DNA from: Cardinalis cardinalis | Lineage: Eukaryota; Chordata; Aves; Passeriformes; Cardinalidae | Direction: 5' to 3' | NCBI GenBank assembly: GCA_014549065.1 | Contig: JACDOX010000084.1 | Span: 3,029,533-3,093,532 of the forward strand | Length of the DNA stretch: 64,000 bases | Shown: positions 13,996-26,800 of the stretch, in pieces | Position numbering within the stretch: position 1 is the stretch's first letter | How the letters are laid out: each line of letters starts with the position of its first letter | Translations under genes and position numbers: made by a program | The notes under the pieces: model-generated | Database searches by the model: none | What the model saw: only the letters and a program-made list of their open reading frames with translations | What the model was told of the DNA's origin: nothing

Positions 13996-14938
13996 GGGGA
14001 AAACCCCTCAAACCATGTTTTCCGTGAGCAAAATACCTGAAGAGAATGATTGCTAGCACATACTTTTGAAAACTTCAAGTAGACTGTATAGATGGCAGGT
14101 ATAATCAAGCTGAAACACCCAATCAGTTTTAGAGGTTAGCCCAAGACCCACTGAAATCAGTGAAATTATTATCTTGGTCTTCAGCCCAGCACTACGGCGG
14201 CAGACACCTTAAAACAAACGTAAAGAGTACATGTTGTGGAGTGCTAGGATGGGATTCACAGATTTGGCCTCTCTGACCCTACTCTCAAGNAGGCAGTGGA
14301 AGATATTTAGTCCCAACACAGCCTTGTTCTCCTATCTGTACTACTGTGCTNCTGAAACCATAATTCCTTAACATTATTCGAGAGTCACTGTGCCATCCTC
14401 AAGGAGAAGATGTTACAGAAGTGCAGGTATAATTATATTTCAAGGCATAAGAGAGGGAATTTATAGAATAAAAGGTGGAAGGATTTATCAGAGTGTTCCC
14501 ACAGTTGTATCCTTGGAAATATGACTTCATAAGTTCTAGAAGAAATATTGAATTAAATGCTCTGTGGTCATCTCACAGTGTTGGTATTAAAAAAGAAGAG
14601 TTGGAGAAGACAGAGTTCTGCCCAAAGAGAAACAGGTTATTTTCACAGGGGCATGGAAACTAATGGATTGCAGTAATTTGTCATCTTTATTGGGGAGCTT
14701 CTTATGATAATGCATCAATTATAAGATACTGTACATGGTTTGAATCAGACAATGTTGTGTTTGCTCCCACATTTAATTTGCCTGAACGTCCTAGAATCCT
14801 GTCTTTGAAGAAGAAAACTCACTTTCAGTGATTGATATAAGTCATTGCTCTGTTTATTTTCAGATACTAAGGAGCGTGACACATGGAAAGACATTTCAGT
14901 ACGAAAATTGCCTCCAGCACATCTAGGTGAAATGCTAA

Positions 14939-15519
14939 TATGATGGCTTCAGCTGAGATAGAGTTGATTTTCTTCACAGTAGGTAGTGTGGTGCTCTGTT
15001 CTGGATTTGTGCTGGAAACAGTGTTGATAACACAAGGATGTTTTCACTCTTGCCGGGNAGGGTTACACAGCATCAAGGACTTTTTTTTGCTTCTCATCCC
15101 ACCTCACCAGTGAGTGGGCTGGGGGTGCACAAGGAGCTGGGAGGGAACACAGGCAGAGCAGTTGACCTCAACTGNTCTCNGGGGTATTCCATACCATATG
15201 GCATCATNGTCAGCTGGGAGAAGAAAAAGGAGGAGGGGGACACTGGAAGCTATGTCATCTGTCTTCCAAAGTAAGAGTTATAGATGATAGATCCCTGCTT
15301 ATCTGGAGGTGCTGAACACCTGCTTGCCCATAGGAAGTGGTGAATGAATCCTTTGTTTTGCTTTGCTTATGCCCGCAGTTTTTTATTTCCCTTTTAAATT
15401 GTCTTTATCTCAACTCACATTTTCTCACTTTTACTCTTCTGATTCCCTCCCCCATCCTGCCAGAGGAATGAGTGAGTGGCCTGGTGGGGCTCAGTCCTAT
15501 CTGGGGCTAGACTAGGACA
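14939..15519 (+). mobile_element. Solo LTR, ERVL-like family, copy A
   Basis: This is a 581-bp element of the same family as the copy at 23495-24078. Shared landmarks in the same order are a GATAGAGTT block near the left end, GGATTTGTGCTG, a TTACACAG block, a purine-rich central run, a GAACACCTGC-type block, TTTATCTCAA, CTTTTAC(T/C)CTTCTGATT and a terminal AGGACA. It is bounded by a perfect 5-bp direct repeat, GCTAA (14934-14938 and 15520-15524), the size typical of class III (ERVL) retroviral integration. The left end reads TA rather than TG, which fits one G-to-A change. No internal gag/pol sequence adjoins it, so it is a solo LTR left by LTR-LTR recombination. The TATA segment seen in the other copy is missing here. 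The family name is inferred from resemblance to common bird LTRs. Confidence 0.85.
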
Positions 15520-15524
15520 GCTAA

Positions 15525-17345
15525 TTTGCTTGCCCAGTTAATATATGATAGCCTNAGAGTGATGGCTTTAGTAATAAATGGCCTCAGGAGTTGGAAAGAT
15601 TGTGCAATTCTACAAGGTCCATATGGTAATTGGCAGGCTCTTTCTCTCAGCTTTTAAGGACATGGGTGAAGTTTCTATGAAGTAGAATGAAGAGGTTGCA
15701 AAACAATATTCTTGAAATAACATTGCCATATGTTAAGAAACAGTGTTTGCTGATACCTACCACTTTGTGNAGTGAATTATGGATATCAGGCAGAAAATAC
15801 CTTGCATATTGTCAGGTCCCCTTCCATGCTGGCATGATTCCTGTTGCCAGGGTTTAATGATGTTTCTCTAGATCTTTGTCCAGTCCAGTGCCTGGAAAAC
15901 AACACTGGAGACTTTAAAGCTGAGAATTACTGTGAATTATTCCAACAATTAGNTTTTTATGGTGTTATTTTGCACCCCTTCATTAAATGAAAAATCTTAA
16001 TCTTAAATTATTAAATCTTAATCTTCTCTAGAGGTTCATATTAGACTTCTTAGGTGGCTTGTTTCTGCCCCGCTGTAGTTTCTGCCTCAAATCATGGTGC
16101 TTGCTCCGTGGGTGTGCACACGCAGGAAATTACAAGGGAAACCATAGGACTGAATAGCACACATAGGCTTTTCTCTCCCATATGGTCATGTAACAGTCTG
16201 CTGTAAGCTGTGGGGAGGTNAGTCCCTGGAGTTGGCCAGGTGATGCTTCTGGAAGCCGCTGACAGGCAGGATGAGGAGCTCAGCTCTGGCAGAGGGGCAG
16301 CCCCAGCGAGAGCTTAATGAAGATGTGTCAGAGAAACAAATCAGGCCATTGCATTCTGTTTTGTATCGATCTGTTTTCAAGTCCTGACAACAAGGACATG
16401 CCAGAGATAGGCAGGGCTGTGTTCATGATGTTCTCAGCTTTGGGAGTTCTCTGACGCTGCTGTTTTCCTACATAATCTGCAAGCAAGATCAGTGGTGTTT
16501 GGATGGGGTGGGTTATTCCCTGTTCACGTCATACTCTGGAGTTCTCCCAAATCCATGAGACATGATGGTAGATGAAAACCACTATTTCTCCCCTCTTTCA
16601 GAGTGGTTGCATTTGTGTTTGGGAGCATAGCAGAAGGCTTCACACAGATGACCAGATACTTATGTCATTAAAAAACTATTTGAACACATCCTCAATTTTT
16701 TTCTAGCAACATCTTGAAGAGGAGTCATAAAAATAATTTCTTACAAAAAGAGTACAAATGGAAAAAAGATGAAAGGTAAAAGTGGTTGGTAAAGAGAAGC
16801 AACAGTGCATAAGCATACTCTGGCCTGCCCATTGGGCTGTTTAATTAATTAAAATTTATTCTTACCAGTTAATTTCTACTCAAAGATTTTCTTTCATTAG
16901 ATCTAGGCAGGAAATGCACCCAAGNGGAAATTTGTGGGAAAGAGACAATCTGTAAACAGTGCTTCCATCCTAACTGGGAGCACATGCATTATTATAAAGC
17001 AACTTTAATTAGAGGTAGCTTAGGAAAGATACCATCACTCTGAGAGCAGCTACTGTGTACTGAACAAGATGAAACTCAATCCCTTGGAAGCAAAACAAAC
17101 AGGCCATCACAAGACACTATAGTTTTGAAACATGGTGTCTTTGGAAGGAAATGCCTGAAAATATTCTACCATGAAAGCATTTTCTGGGTTACTCACCAAA
17201 CCCAAAGGTTTTAGAGGGTCTAGGGNCTAACCAACCCCTAGTTTAATGTATTAATAAAATTGATCCATTGAAAAGATGCAGGTGTTTTGTTTTTCCCTCA
17301 GCTCACAGGACAAAGAGTCTTATTTCGTAGTTTTAATAGTAGAAA
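15525..17345. other. Unique non-coding sequence
   Basis: No exon or repeat family was recognised. There is a small AATCTTAATCTT-type duplication at about 15992-16025. Open frames are below 70 codons and unremarkable. Confidence 0.5.
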
Positions 17346-17370
17346 TCACAGAATCACAAGAAAATTTGGG
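17346..17370 (-). mobile_element. Possible CR1 3'-terminal remnant
   Basis: AATCACAGAATCACA followed shortly by TTTGGGT resembles the reverse complement of a CR1 3' terminus. The resemblance stops after about 25 bases, so this is either a very degraded or truncated copy or chance. Confidence 0.3.
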
Positions 17371-19516
17371 TCCAGTTGCATTTTCCATCTGTTATTTATT
17401 ACCCTCTGTTGTGAAGGTGCTGACTTGCCCTGGTGACTGACCACATCCCATGCTGCATCAAGTGCAGCAGAAGTAACCTTTTTCAAGACTATGCATTTAC
17501 AATGTCATTTGGAATAGGAGNCAATGGACAAGAGCCTCAAAACTGGAAGAAAAAGGAAAACTAAGACAATCTAGCCATGCTACAACCGGTGGGCAACTAA
17601 TTAGGCAGGAGTGTGCACAGAAAGTTCAATATGTACCACAGATGTAATGAGCATGGATGGCTCTTATCCATAGTGGGGGTCAGTACTCCTACTTGGAAAT
17701 CAGTGGGGAGAACCACAGCACAACTTCAGTTTGCCCTGGCTCACTTGCTTCAGCAATGATGCCACCACATTGAGCTTTTTCTTCTGAGTATGGTGATGTG
17801 CACACAGACATGGAGTGNGCAGGATTGCAGCTAAAACCCTAATTTGTCATCTTTCTTACAGNCCCAATGCTACCTGTAGGGGCAGAANCCCCANGAGATG
17901 TTTAGGGTTGCTGCTGATGTGACCAGGAGCAAATCCAGATTATGCTCATTTCCTGGAAGATGATATTTGCCCTTGAACTTAAGGCTAAGCAATAGGAAAA
18001 TTTTGTCACTAGGCAGAGTTTTAAATGGCTTTGCCAGTGTTACTTCAAACTTACCTTTGGCCCTCAACAACTGCTAATCTATTAAAATAACTCCACTGAT
18101 TCCATGGCAATATGTTTTTGGTTTGGGTAACTAAACATGAAGATTTAAAAAGCACCAGTGGAACATGTGATGCTAGCAAGACTTAGGAAGATATTCCTGG
18201 GTTTTTTGCATTCCTCTCTTCAGTTATCTACATGCTTGTCAGAAAACCGAGAGCCGAGAACTGTCATTTGGAATAGTTTTTGGACATTNGGAATATTTTT
18301 TAGTAACAGAGGANGATAAATACANGCTGAATAGTGGCCAGTAAGCAAATTTCACTTCTGAGATGAAAGCCTGTATAATAACATCTTTAATAATGGGTCC
18401 AAATCTAATATTTTTANTAGAAGGAATTGGGTGTTCTTTAAAGACATGGGCTAAAATATGATGATNTTTGCATGTGGTTGTTGTCCTCATGCTCAAAGCA
18501 AGATGTACAGATTTTTTTTGCCTCAGAAATTACAAAGCTGGATGGCAGGATATGTCCAAAGCAGTAAGNGCCAGCCCCCATAGGAAATGTCAGGGCAGGA
18601 CCTGCCAGACAGAGCTTGTTCCACTGTCCCAGCAGCTGCAGGGCAGCCAGTCCTGAACATCACATGATTGTGATGATGATGGGTCAGGGCTGAGGTGCAG
18701 GTGGGAAGTCAGTCTGTGGGTCAGGGTGAGTGTGGTACACAGCNAGCTATAAGCATGTCTGCAGTGTAGCTCAGGAGGTTTTACCAAAAGTGAAGTGAGT
18801 TAAAATCANCTCTGAAGCAAAGTGTGGAAAACCTGACAATCCTTCTCACAGCTCTCTGTCACACAGCTCTTCTCCAAGCAGTTTGATCAAAGGTCCCAGA
18901 GCTGTACTGTTCGAGGACCAGGCAGGAGCACAGGAGGGCAGAAAAATTCTGTTCTCAGAGCTGTGTTAGGATTTTTAGGAAGAGAATGAGCATATTAGTC
19001 TTGTTGAAACAAAATGCCAGCGTGAATAGCTCATTTTAAACCTCATTTTAACCTCCAAACCCAGTCATTTATGTTTATTTACTGTCACATAATGTTTTAT
19101 AAGCCACATCTATTTTAAATGCTGTTCCTTCACATCCATGTACTAGAAGTTAATGCAACACTTTATATCTATCTCAATTTCCTTCAGCTTTNCTTNAACA
19201 ATTCAATAAATATATTGCACNGAAATTGGTGTCTCTCAAGGCNCTGCAATTTCTGTTAACTGTTGGGCATATTGGCCNTGCTGTGATCAGTACAGCTGAG
19301 CTGGAACCCTTCCTCCCTCTCAAGTGGGCTTGTGACAATCCCCTGTGTGAGCTAAGCAGTTCANGTCTGCTGTTTGTGGTGCCCAGGGATGGCAGGCTGC
19401 AGCACAGGACTCAGAAGAAAGCAGGCTGTCCAGGAGTTTGACCTTGATGGACTGGGATGAGGCCATTGCAGGGCAGTGGGATGAACCGTGGAAATCCCAT
19501 TTGGTTGGGCACACAC
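17371..19516. other. Unique non-coding sequence
   Basis: Nothing was recognised. N density is a little higher than average around 17860-18800. Short open frames on both strands contain several ambiguous bases and match no family I know. Confidence 0.5.
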
Positions 19517-19583
19517 CTGCAGGATCCTTGGATCCATTCTCTGCCTCTTCTTCTGCTTTCTCTTCCTCTTCTTTGTTTTTGTT
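19517..19583 (-). other. Candidate 67-bp exon encoding an acidic segment
   Basis: On the minus strand a TTTGCTTTACAG acceptor (AG at 19584-19585) precedes AACAAAAACAAAGAAG... and the interval ends CCTGCAG before a GTGTGT donor (19516-19511). A branch-point-like CTAAT lies about 28 nt upstream of the acceptor. The frame through it is open and encodes about 22 residues: NKNK, a Glu/Ala/Lys-rich run, then ENGSKDPA. This resembles a small cassette exon from a protein with an acidic disordered segment, but I do not recognise the gene. The same bases are a pyrimidine-rich tract on the plus strand, so a chance low-complexity explanation is strong. The surrounding minus-strand frame also stays open well beyond both splice sites (19320-19682), so openness alone is weak evidence. 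Confidence 0.22.
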
Positions 19584-21811
19584 CTGTAAAGCAAACCACC
19601 TCTGATTTTGATTAGAGGAAGATACCAGTTGTGCACACTTTGCAATGCTGTGAGGTTCAGGATAAGATAAGTAAACAACCAAGGGAAGGGTGTGATGCTG
19701 TGAAATACACTTGTTCTCTGAAGCAGTGCCACCACAGATTATTTTACTCTCATATCAAATAACTTACATTTTGGTTTTATGCTTTTGCGTGCAGGTGCAA
19801 GCATGTGCATGCTGTGACACATAGGTCAAATTAATCTCTGGATTCAANCCATTTCTCAGTGGCATCATCCTGAGAATGAGCTTTGCTCACAGTGTGTNTC
19901 AGGAACACCTCCTATATGTGTGTGTTTCAATAAAAACTGAAACAAGCAAGCTCAGATATCAATTGCTCTAGATTTTACTGATTTTAGTCTTCATGCTGTG
20001 TGACTGTGCACTTAATTGAGAGATTATTGATCTGAAGATAATCCAGATGATTTGTTCAGATGATGTCTCTGAATATTAAAAGTGAAACCATTCTAGGATA
20101 CATTTCCTTNATTTATCTTTTTCTGTTTGGATTCAATTTTTAACTCTGCATAAGCCACCTCTGCTGATTACATACCAGTCATGGTTGCTGAAATAAACTG
20201 AGGAGAAAGGAACTCTAAATATACTATTTTTCAAATTGAAACTTGAATAAATTTTCCTGTTACACTGCAAAGCTTACACAGCTCAATGGATTTACTCTTC
20301 TTCAATTAGCAATAAAAACACTCCATATGCGTGACTGTTGCAGATCAACACCCACCAAGACAATTGTTCTTTATAGTGATAAGAATAAATTTACCTAGAG
20401 GAGGAAGAAATAGCTGTAGGAGTTCATTTTAAGAGATTTGCGTGCAAGTGGAAGAGGCACATGACTGAAAATTATCTATCAGTACATGTAGCCCATCTGT
20501 AGGATTTGGGCNCTGCACCAGACCACTGCATNTCCCAGAAGGGCACACTGGGNGCANACTGGGAGCACACTGAAGGGGGCTCCATCCTGTTACAACAAGC
20601 CCTCGATTTTTTCTGTGATCCTGTCACTGCACCTCTTTTTTGGACAGAATGCAGCAAGACTTTCATCTCTTACATGTGTCTGTCTTGAAGCTCATGCATG
20701 CTGAACAAGTTCTTTCATCTTTCAGAAACCACATATTTATTTCAGGGTCTTGTTTTGCAGGTGATAGATAACACATTGCTGGATCTTTTGTCTTTATAGT
20801 CAAAGCCTGTCTTCTTCAGTCCCATTTGTTTAGCNTTAGAAATATCCTACATCTTTCAGCCCACTCATCAGACAGCAGCAATCTATTTCTCTGAAAGATT
20901 TGAATCTTGTCCTGTCTATTGCCTTGGGCTTGCTTATATTAAATGTTTCAGTATGTTTGATTAACTCTCTCTATTTTAAGTGATGGCAAAGCAGAGTGAT
21001 CACCTACCTGCGTTTCAGAGTGGGGATATAATGGATGACCCCTGGAATTATTGAAACAGCTATGCCTATCACAGCTGGTCAAGCAGGCCAGTATATTTAA
21101 CTCCCCTTGCACTTTTATCACACAGAATAAGATAAACCATGTAAGGATTGTAAATTTCTTGGCCAGGTTTGCTGATGATTTAACTCTTGCCAGTGAACTC
21201 CCTAACTTTCTCTGGATTCAGAGCTATTGAAGATAAGTAAACACACGGGTGTTCAAAGGCTTTCTCTTCCCTCTGCGGCTCTTCCCATGTTGTTCCTAAC
21301 CGGAGATGAAAAGGAAAGGGCAAAAATTGCTCTGTCCCAACATGCATTCCAACTTAATTAAATAATTATCTTACAATGNGGTTTAGTATGGGGTAATTGT
21401 TTAACAAAGCTTCTTGGCAGCGTGTCTTGGGGCAAACAGCTTCCGAGATGTTTCCAATCCTTCACCCAGGGAGAAGCTCAGCAGGAGGAGTGGGATTATG
21501 AAACACAGCATGTTTTGGGAGTCCCACCCTGGGCTTTGCACAGGGTGGTGCTCNTGTGTGCTTCTCAAGCCTGTGGTTTCTTATCCAAGTTTGTGAAGAC
21601 TTGAGGAGTAGCCAGTTCTCCTTCTTCTGCTTAGCCTGTATCTTACAAAACATCTCCAAATCAGTAACATTTTGACAGTCTCTCAGTTGATGCCTAGGAC
21701 AGAGATTGAGCTATTCCTTTGTATGCTTTAAAAATGAGCTGCTCCAGAGCAATGTAGAGTACTGATGCTGAGGTTGCACAGGGTAGCCTATGCTAGCTCT
21801 GGCAGTATGTC
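19584..21811. other. Unique non-coding sequence
   Basis: No exon or mobile element was recognised in this stretch. It contains a few short TG runs (about 19915-19927) and otherwise unique AT-leaning sequence. Confidence 0.5.
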
Positions 21812-21938
<127 letters not shown>

Positions 21939-23494
21939 ACCTGACTGTTCATCTGATAAATGTACTTAGACCCTCTTTGGTGTAATCAATGGTCACCTTT
22001 GGGCCAGATATCTGAGTTTTAGGCAATAAGAGTGATTTAGTGGGGAGAGAGTGTCCTGATCTTTGTGAAGGTACATTTATAACGATGAAGAGTGAACTAA
22101 GCNGGGACAAGTTTGCTGTAATTTTATAATTCTGAAAGGTTCATGAATCACAGCAGCACAGCCAGACAAACTGTTTATTAGGCATGCAAACCTCTTAAAC
22201 AATGCTGTAAAAGCATACAATACTTGGGCAAATGCTGTATTGCTTGTCCTGAAGAAGGTTGCGGATTTGAGAAGAATGTTTTGCAACTCCAGGAAAAGAA
22301 TTGTTCCTTAAAAGTAGAAGAGTCTAATTGCAGAGGGAGGAAATATTGATCCATCAGGAACCCAGACTCCCAGATTTACTCATGTATTTGAAAAATAAGA
22401 GTGGTGTTGAAGCAAAAATTAACAAGTCTGCAGAAATCTTGACCCTGACTAGTCTGTCTATTGAGCTCTACCTCAATGCACTGCTTCTCAAGATGCAAAC
22501 CAAAAATAAAAAATTGGTAGGGCAGCATGCAAAGTGGACATGGTTCTAAGCTTTTCTTTGCAGAAACTAATCTAGTTTAATTGTTCAGACAGTTTTTCCA
22601 GCTCAACTCCAAATACAATCATTTCTAACCCAGTGCTTTTGAGTAGTTGAAAGTGCTGTGGTTTCAAAAAGGAACTAAATTATTTGTATTGCCAGACTTG
22701 TCTAGTTTTCTTGAGACTTGTCTGCTTGCCCACTTGGCCTATCTGTTCAAAGGTCTTTCAGACCTCTGAGCCATGGCAGCATTTGAATTTACTCTCTGGT
22801 TCTAAAGAATGTCTCCAAGATGCTTTATTCTTACAGGTATTATTTTAAAAANAGGTTTTTTGAAACAGTGCCCTACCCAAGACTCAGTTTGTCTGCACAG
22901 GGCTTTTTCAACACTATGAGTCTCACATTCTCCACCACAACTTTGTAGAAGAGGCCTTGTCAGGGAGCCTCAGCTGCCTGCAGCTACAGTGGGGTCAAGG
23001 TGCTGCTCCTTGCCCAGCCCCAGCCTGTGGCTGGTCCCACAGTGATGCCGCTGCAGTGGAAGCCTTGTGATTCCAGGGGCAGCTGAGGACATCTGGATGA
23101 AGGGCTTTGGCTGCTTGGGTGCTTGCAGATAGAGNGGATGGCAGCTGGATGTGAGTCCTTCACAACCCAACCAACTCCTTCTTTTGGCACAAACAGTTGC
23201 AGTGGATGTCACTATCATATCGCCCAATCCGAAACATCCATCAAACATACATTAAAAAAAAGATAAAGGGAATTACATGTCTATAATAGCAAAACAGAAA
23301 ACTGACCTGTGTGGAATAGGGGAAAAGGGAGCAGGTGTTCAGCTTCCAGCCCCATGGCATCAGCCAGAGCCAGGCTGCTTTTTTCCATGAAGAATTCCCT
23401 CAAACCTGTGTGTGCAGTTTCCTATTAGGAGATTCCATCTCTCTGCAGCACCTGATATGTTTACTCTGCAATCAAAATATAGCACTAGATGAGT
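21939..23494. other. Unique non-coding sequence
   Basis: No gene was recognised. About 22960-23150 is locally GC-richer, with overlapping short frames on the minus strand. None resembles a known protein and each contains an ambiguous base. Confidence 0.5.
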
Positions 23495-24078
23495 GTGCTG
23501 TTTCTGGCTGGGATAGAGTTAACAACTTTCTTCACAGTGACAATTATGGCTGTGTTTTGGATTTGTGCTGAGCACAGGGTTGATAATATTGAGATGTTTT
23601 TGTTATTGCTGAGCAGGGCTTACACAGACCCAAGGCCTTTTCTGCTTTTTGTACTGCCACACTGGTGAGGAAGCTGGGGAGAATGGGAATCTGGGAGGAG
23701 ACACAGCCAGGATGGGTGACCCCATCTGACCAAAGGGCCGTATGANATCATGCTCAGTATATAAAGTGGGGGAAAGAAGAAGAAAGAGGGGATGTTTGGG
23801 GTGCTGGGGTTTGTCTCCTCAAGCAGCCATTACATGTGATGGGGCTCTGATCTCCTGGAGGTGTCTGAGCACCTGCCCACCCACAGGAAGCAGTGTATTA
23901 ATTCTTTGTTTTCCTTTGTTTCTGTGCATGCTTTTGGTTTCCCTATTGAATTGTTTTTATCTCAAGCCATGAATTTTCCAGCTTTTACCCTTCTGATTCT
24001 CTCCCCGATCCTGCTGGTGGGGGAATGACTGAATGGCTTCATGGGGCTCTGCTGCTGGCTGGGATTAAAACCAGGACA
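23495..24078 (+). mobile_element. Solo LTR, ERVL-like family, copy B
   Basis: This is a 584-bp LTR beginning TGTGCTG and ending CCAGGACA, the same family and orientation as 14939-15519. The flanking 5-bp repeats are ATGAG (23490-23494) and ATGGG (24079-24083), a 4/5 match consistent with an aged target duplication. A TATA box, TATATAAA, lies at 23758-23765, followed by a purine-rich run and then the TTTTTATCTCAAG and CTTTTACCCTTCTGATT blocks of the 3' part. No internal retroviral sequence adjoins it, so it is a solo LTR. As an LTR it carries a promoter and polyadenylation region, but nothing here shows current activity. Confidence 0.88.
23758..23765 (+). promoter_or_regulatory. TATA box within the LTR
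   Basis: TATATAAA sits about 264 bases into the 584-bp LTR, at the expected end of the U3 region. It is deleted in the sister copy at 14939-15519, where the flanking CATCATNGTCAGC and TGGGAGAAG blocks are joined directly. Confidence 0.7.
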
Positions 24079-24083
24079 ATGGG

Positions 24084-26151
24084 TCATTAAACTTATGCAG
24101 TGTGACTGTTCCTGTCCCTCAGCTTCCTTTATATCTGCTNCATTAATGGATTTCAAGTCTTCTGGATATAACTGCAGGGAGCAGTGCACTAGATTTAGTG
24201 AAGCAAACTNTCAGAACTTGAAAGTGTAGTTTTTTAAACAAAGGATCTATTTTTTAACCTTCCGTTGGTTTGGGGTTTTTTTAATAAGTTACAAAATCTT
24301 TTTTTATGAAGACCTGGAGCTATTCTGAGATGAGAGTTGGCTGGTACATATAAAAAAACCTACCAAACACAATTTCCTTTTTCATGTGTGTTTTTCTACA
24401 AAGAAAAATGATCCACCACTAATCAGTGATGAAAGATGAACCTGAAATGAATCAGCAAATTTCCCCTGAAAATCCAGACGGGCCGGAAGATCTGTTTAAC
24501 GTACCCAGCAATGAAAGTGTCCATTGTCTCTACACTACAATATTGACATAATATAATTTCCTTTAGTGTTTCAGGTCCTGGAAATGGCAGCGTAAAAGAA
24601 AATATTTACCTCTGAGTTNACATATAGAGTTCCCTGTCTTCACCAGGTTCTGATTCCTTCTTTTCTCCAGACTTTATAAGGGTTGCTCAGAAGCTATTGA
24701 TCTTATTGGAGAGCCCAGAAGGAAAAGCTAGCCCCCATGTCATTATGGTCATCTCTTCAACCAGTGAAAGAGTTATAGCACTTGTTTAGACTTCTAAATA
24801 TGAACTCAGTCTTTAATGCTGANTAATTACACCCATGATGTCTCCATATCCTTCCAGTCCCACCAGCACACCAGCTGAGGGGCTGTGTACGATGGTCCAG
24901 CTCAGGAGAGAGCCAAGAGAGCTGAGCTGGCCAGTGGGTTCAGAGCTGCAGTCGCAGCCTCAGGGCTTCATCTGCTGTCAGCAGCCAGGACATTCAGCAG
25001 GGCTGCTGGATTGTTATGACAAGAGCATGTAAAAGCCCTGAATTGTTCCAGCCCTTCCAGACAGGGAATTTGGCCAATTTATCAGGTAAGCCTGGTGCTC
25101 AGGCACAGCACTACAGAAAACAGTGAGAAAAACCAAGATAGACATTGGTCCCATGCAGTTCTTCTGGCAGTAAGGGTCTGGCAAAAGGTGTCCCAACATG
25201 AGGAGAAGATGATGCTTGTTTTTNTTGTCTTTCCAAATGAAAGCTGAGAAATTTATGATTTGGCCAACCATAATCCCATACTCTGTTCAAAACATTTACA
25301 TTGTTCAAACAAATCTTCACTGAAAATATATTTTAGGATCTCAAAATAAGTTTAAATTCTACAATTTTTTTTTTCAAAAAGACAGAATTAAACCCAAGGC
25401 ATTCAAATTGTTTATGTAAACCAGAGCTTAAATTTTCTTCTCTTGAAACTAAAAATTGGTAGCATTAAGTGAACAAGCAGACACTAAGGTGGTGAATTAT
25501 CTAGTGCTGAAAGGTATATAAACAGAAAATAATTTGGGAGCAANTGTACCAGTCAAATTTTTTAAGACATTGAACCAACTTGTAAAGATGAATACTTCTA
25601 ATCACACCTTGTTCTAAGCATTCACAAAAAGAAGCAAAAAGCTAAATTAATAATTTGTAACTTTTTACTAGTATTCTATTGCTCCTGGTGTAGCAGGACT
25701 TTCAATCTCCAGCTGTGAGGAGCTGTGTATCCATTCTATGAGGGACTGTTCAAGAAAGGAGTCAGTCCTTGTCCTGAGTGCTTGGAAGTCTAAATTTGTG
25801 AGGGCTGACATCACAAAGGACTAGAAAGAGAGCNGGCATTACAGGACTGAAAACTAGGGTTGAGGAAGATAAGGAAACAACAAAAGAACTATTTCTGTTT
25901 AAAGTCAGACTTTAGAAAGAGGCATACATTTAGAAAGGAGAGGCTACAGTGAGTTACACATTAACCCATGTGCACACATTAACCCAAGGACTGTCCAAGG
26001 TCCTGAGGATGTGAGATTGGGCTCATACGACCAAGTGGAACCAAAAGGTAATGCAGGTTGTCTCCTGAACAGGTTGATTCTGAGGAAAGTATCAGTTTTG
26101 TGTCTGTCTTATGCTTCCTGAACACATATAATTTACTAACATAGAAAACAT
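24084..26151. other. Unique non-coding sequence
   Basis: No gene or repeat family was recognised. A small direct duplication of CACATTAACCCA occurs at about 25957-25985. The GC-richer piece at about 24850-25010 has open frames on both strands but no recognisable product. Confidence 0.5.
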
Positions 26152-26192
26152 GTTAAAATATTCTGGTTAAAACATTAAAATATTCTGGTTAA
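26152..26192. repeat. Tandem duplication, about 22-bp unit
   Basis: TTAAAATATTCTGGTTAA occurs at 26152 and again at 26175. The second copy abuts the A-rich tract that follows. Confidence 0.85.
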
Positions 26193-26197
26193 TCACA

Positions 26198-26284
26198 AAA
26201 AAAAAACCAAAAAACCACAGAACAAAACAAACCCAACAAAACAAAACAAAACAAAACAAAAAAAAACCCAAAAAACCAAAAACA
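26198..26284. repeat. A-rich tract with (CAAAA)n core
   Basis: This is about 87 bp of almost only A and C on the plus strand, with a CAAAA run at about 26235-26260. It is flanked by AAAAAACC-type segments. Such tracts may come from poly(A) tails or from simple expansion. No retroposed gene was seen beside it. Confidence 0.9.
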
Positions 26285-26399
26285 TCTCTACACTTAGTGA
26301 ATAGGTTTTGTGCCAGCCAGCCAGCTCTGCTGTTTCAAGGTGTTTAACATAGCAGTGGTGATTGAAGTCACTCTCCTCAATCTTACTTGTAGTGGGTAT

Positions 26400-26800
26400 G
26401 AACACAAGTGGGAAGAAAAAAGAATAGGAAGGGTAGTGGGAAGGAGTGGNAACATCTTAGGACACTCCAATGATTTAAGCAGAGACAGCTGGGAGAGCAA
26501 GGGGTGAAATTATACAAAGACACAGGGAGACCTCAGGGAAGAGGGTCCAGAAGACAAAAGGCGTATCTGGAAGAAACACAAGAAGACACCAGGGGCACTT
26601 ATTGATGAGGTCACACAGAGATCTGGATGAGTGACAAAGGCAATCTGGGGACTATTCACAGGAGGCCTGGCTGGACACAGCGAAGGACCTGGCCTTAGGA
26701 GGTGAGGGATAAGTGTGACACAGGGACTGAAGAGGGTAAAAAGCATATCTGGGGAGTAGGAAGGATATGGAGTCATCGGAGGAGCTCTCAAAATTGTTAA
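26400..26800. other. Purine-rich segment
   Basis: The plus strand is strongly enriched in A and G over about 400 bases (blocks such as GGGAAGGAGTGG and GACACAGGGAGACC). The minus strand therefore shows a long Ser/Pro/Leu-rich open frame (26510-26854). I attribute that frame to base composition. The block may be an old, scrambled minisatellite, but no clear unit could be defined. Confidence 0.4.

Larger units (their letters stand above)
6492..14933. other. Mostly unique non-coding sequence
   Basis: Apart from the small repeats listed separately (8972-9050, 10069-10096, 13965-13995), nothing is recognised. Open frames here are short, overlapping and unlike known proteins. A locally GC-richer piece at about 11490-11885 ends in a polyadenylation-like AGTAAA followed by ...CCCAAACA, which loosely resembles an LTR 3' end. 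I found no matching left end or target duplication, so it is not called. Confidence 0.5.
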
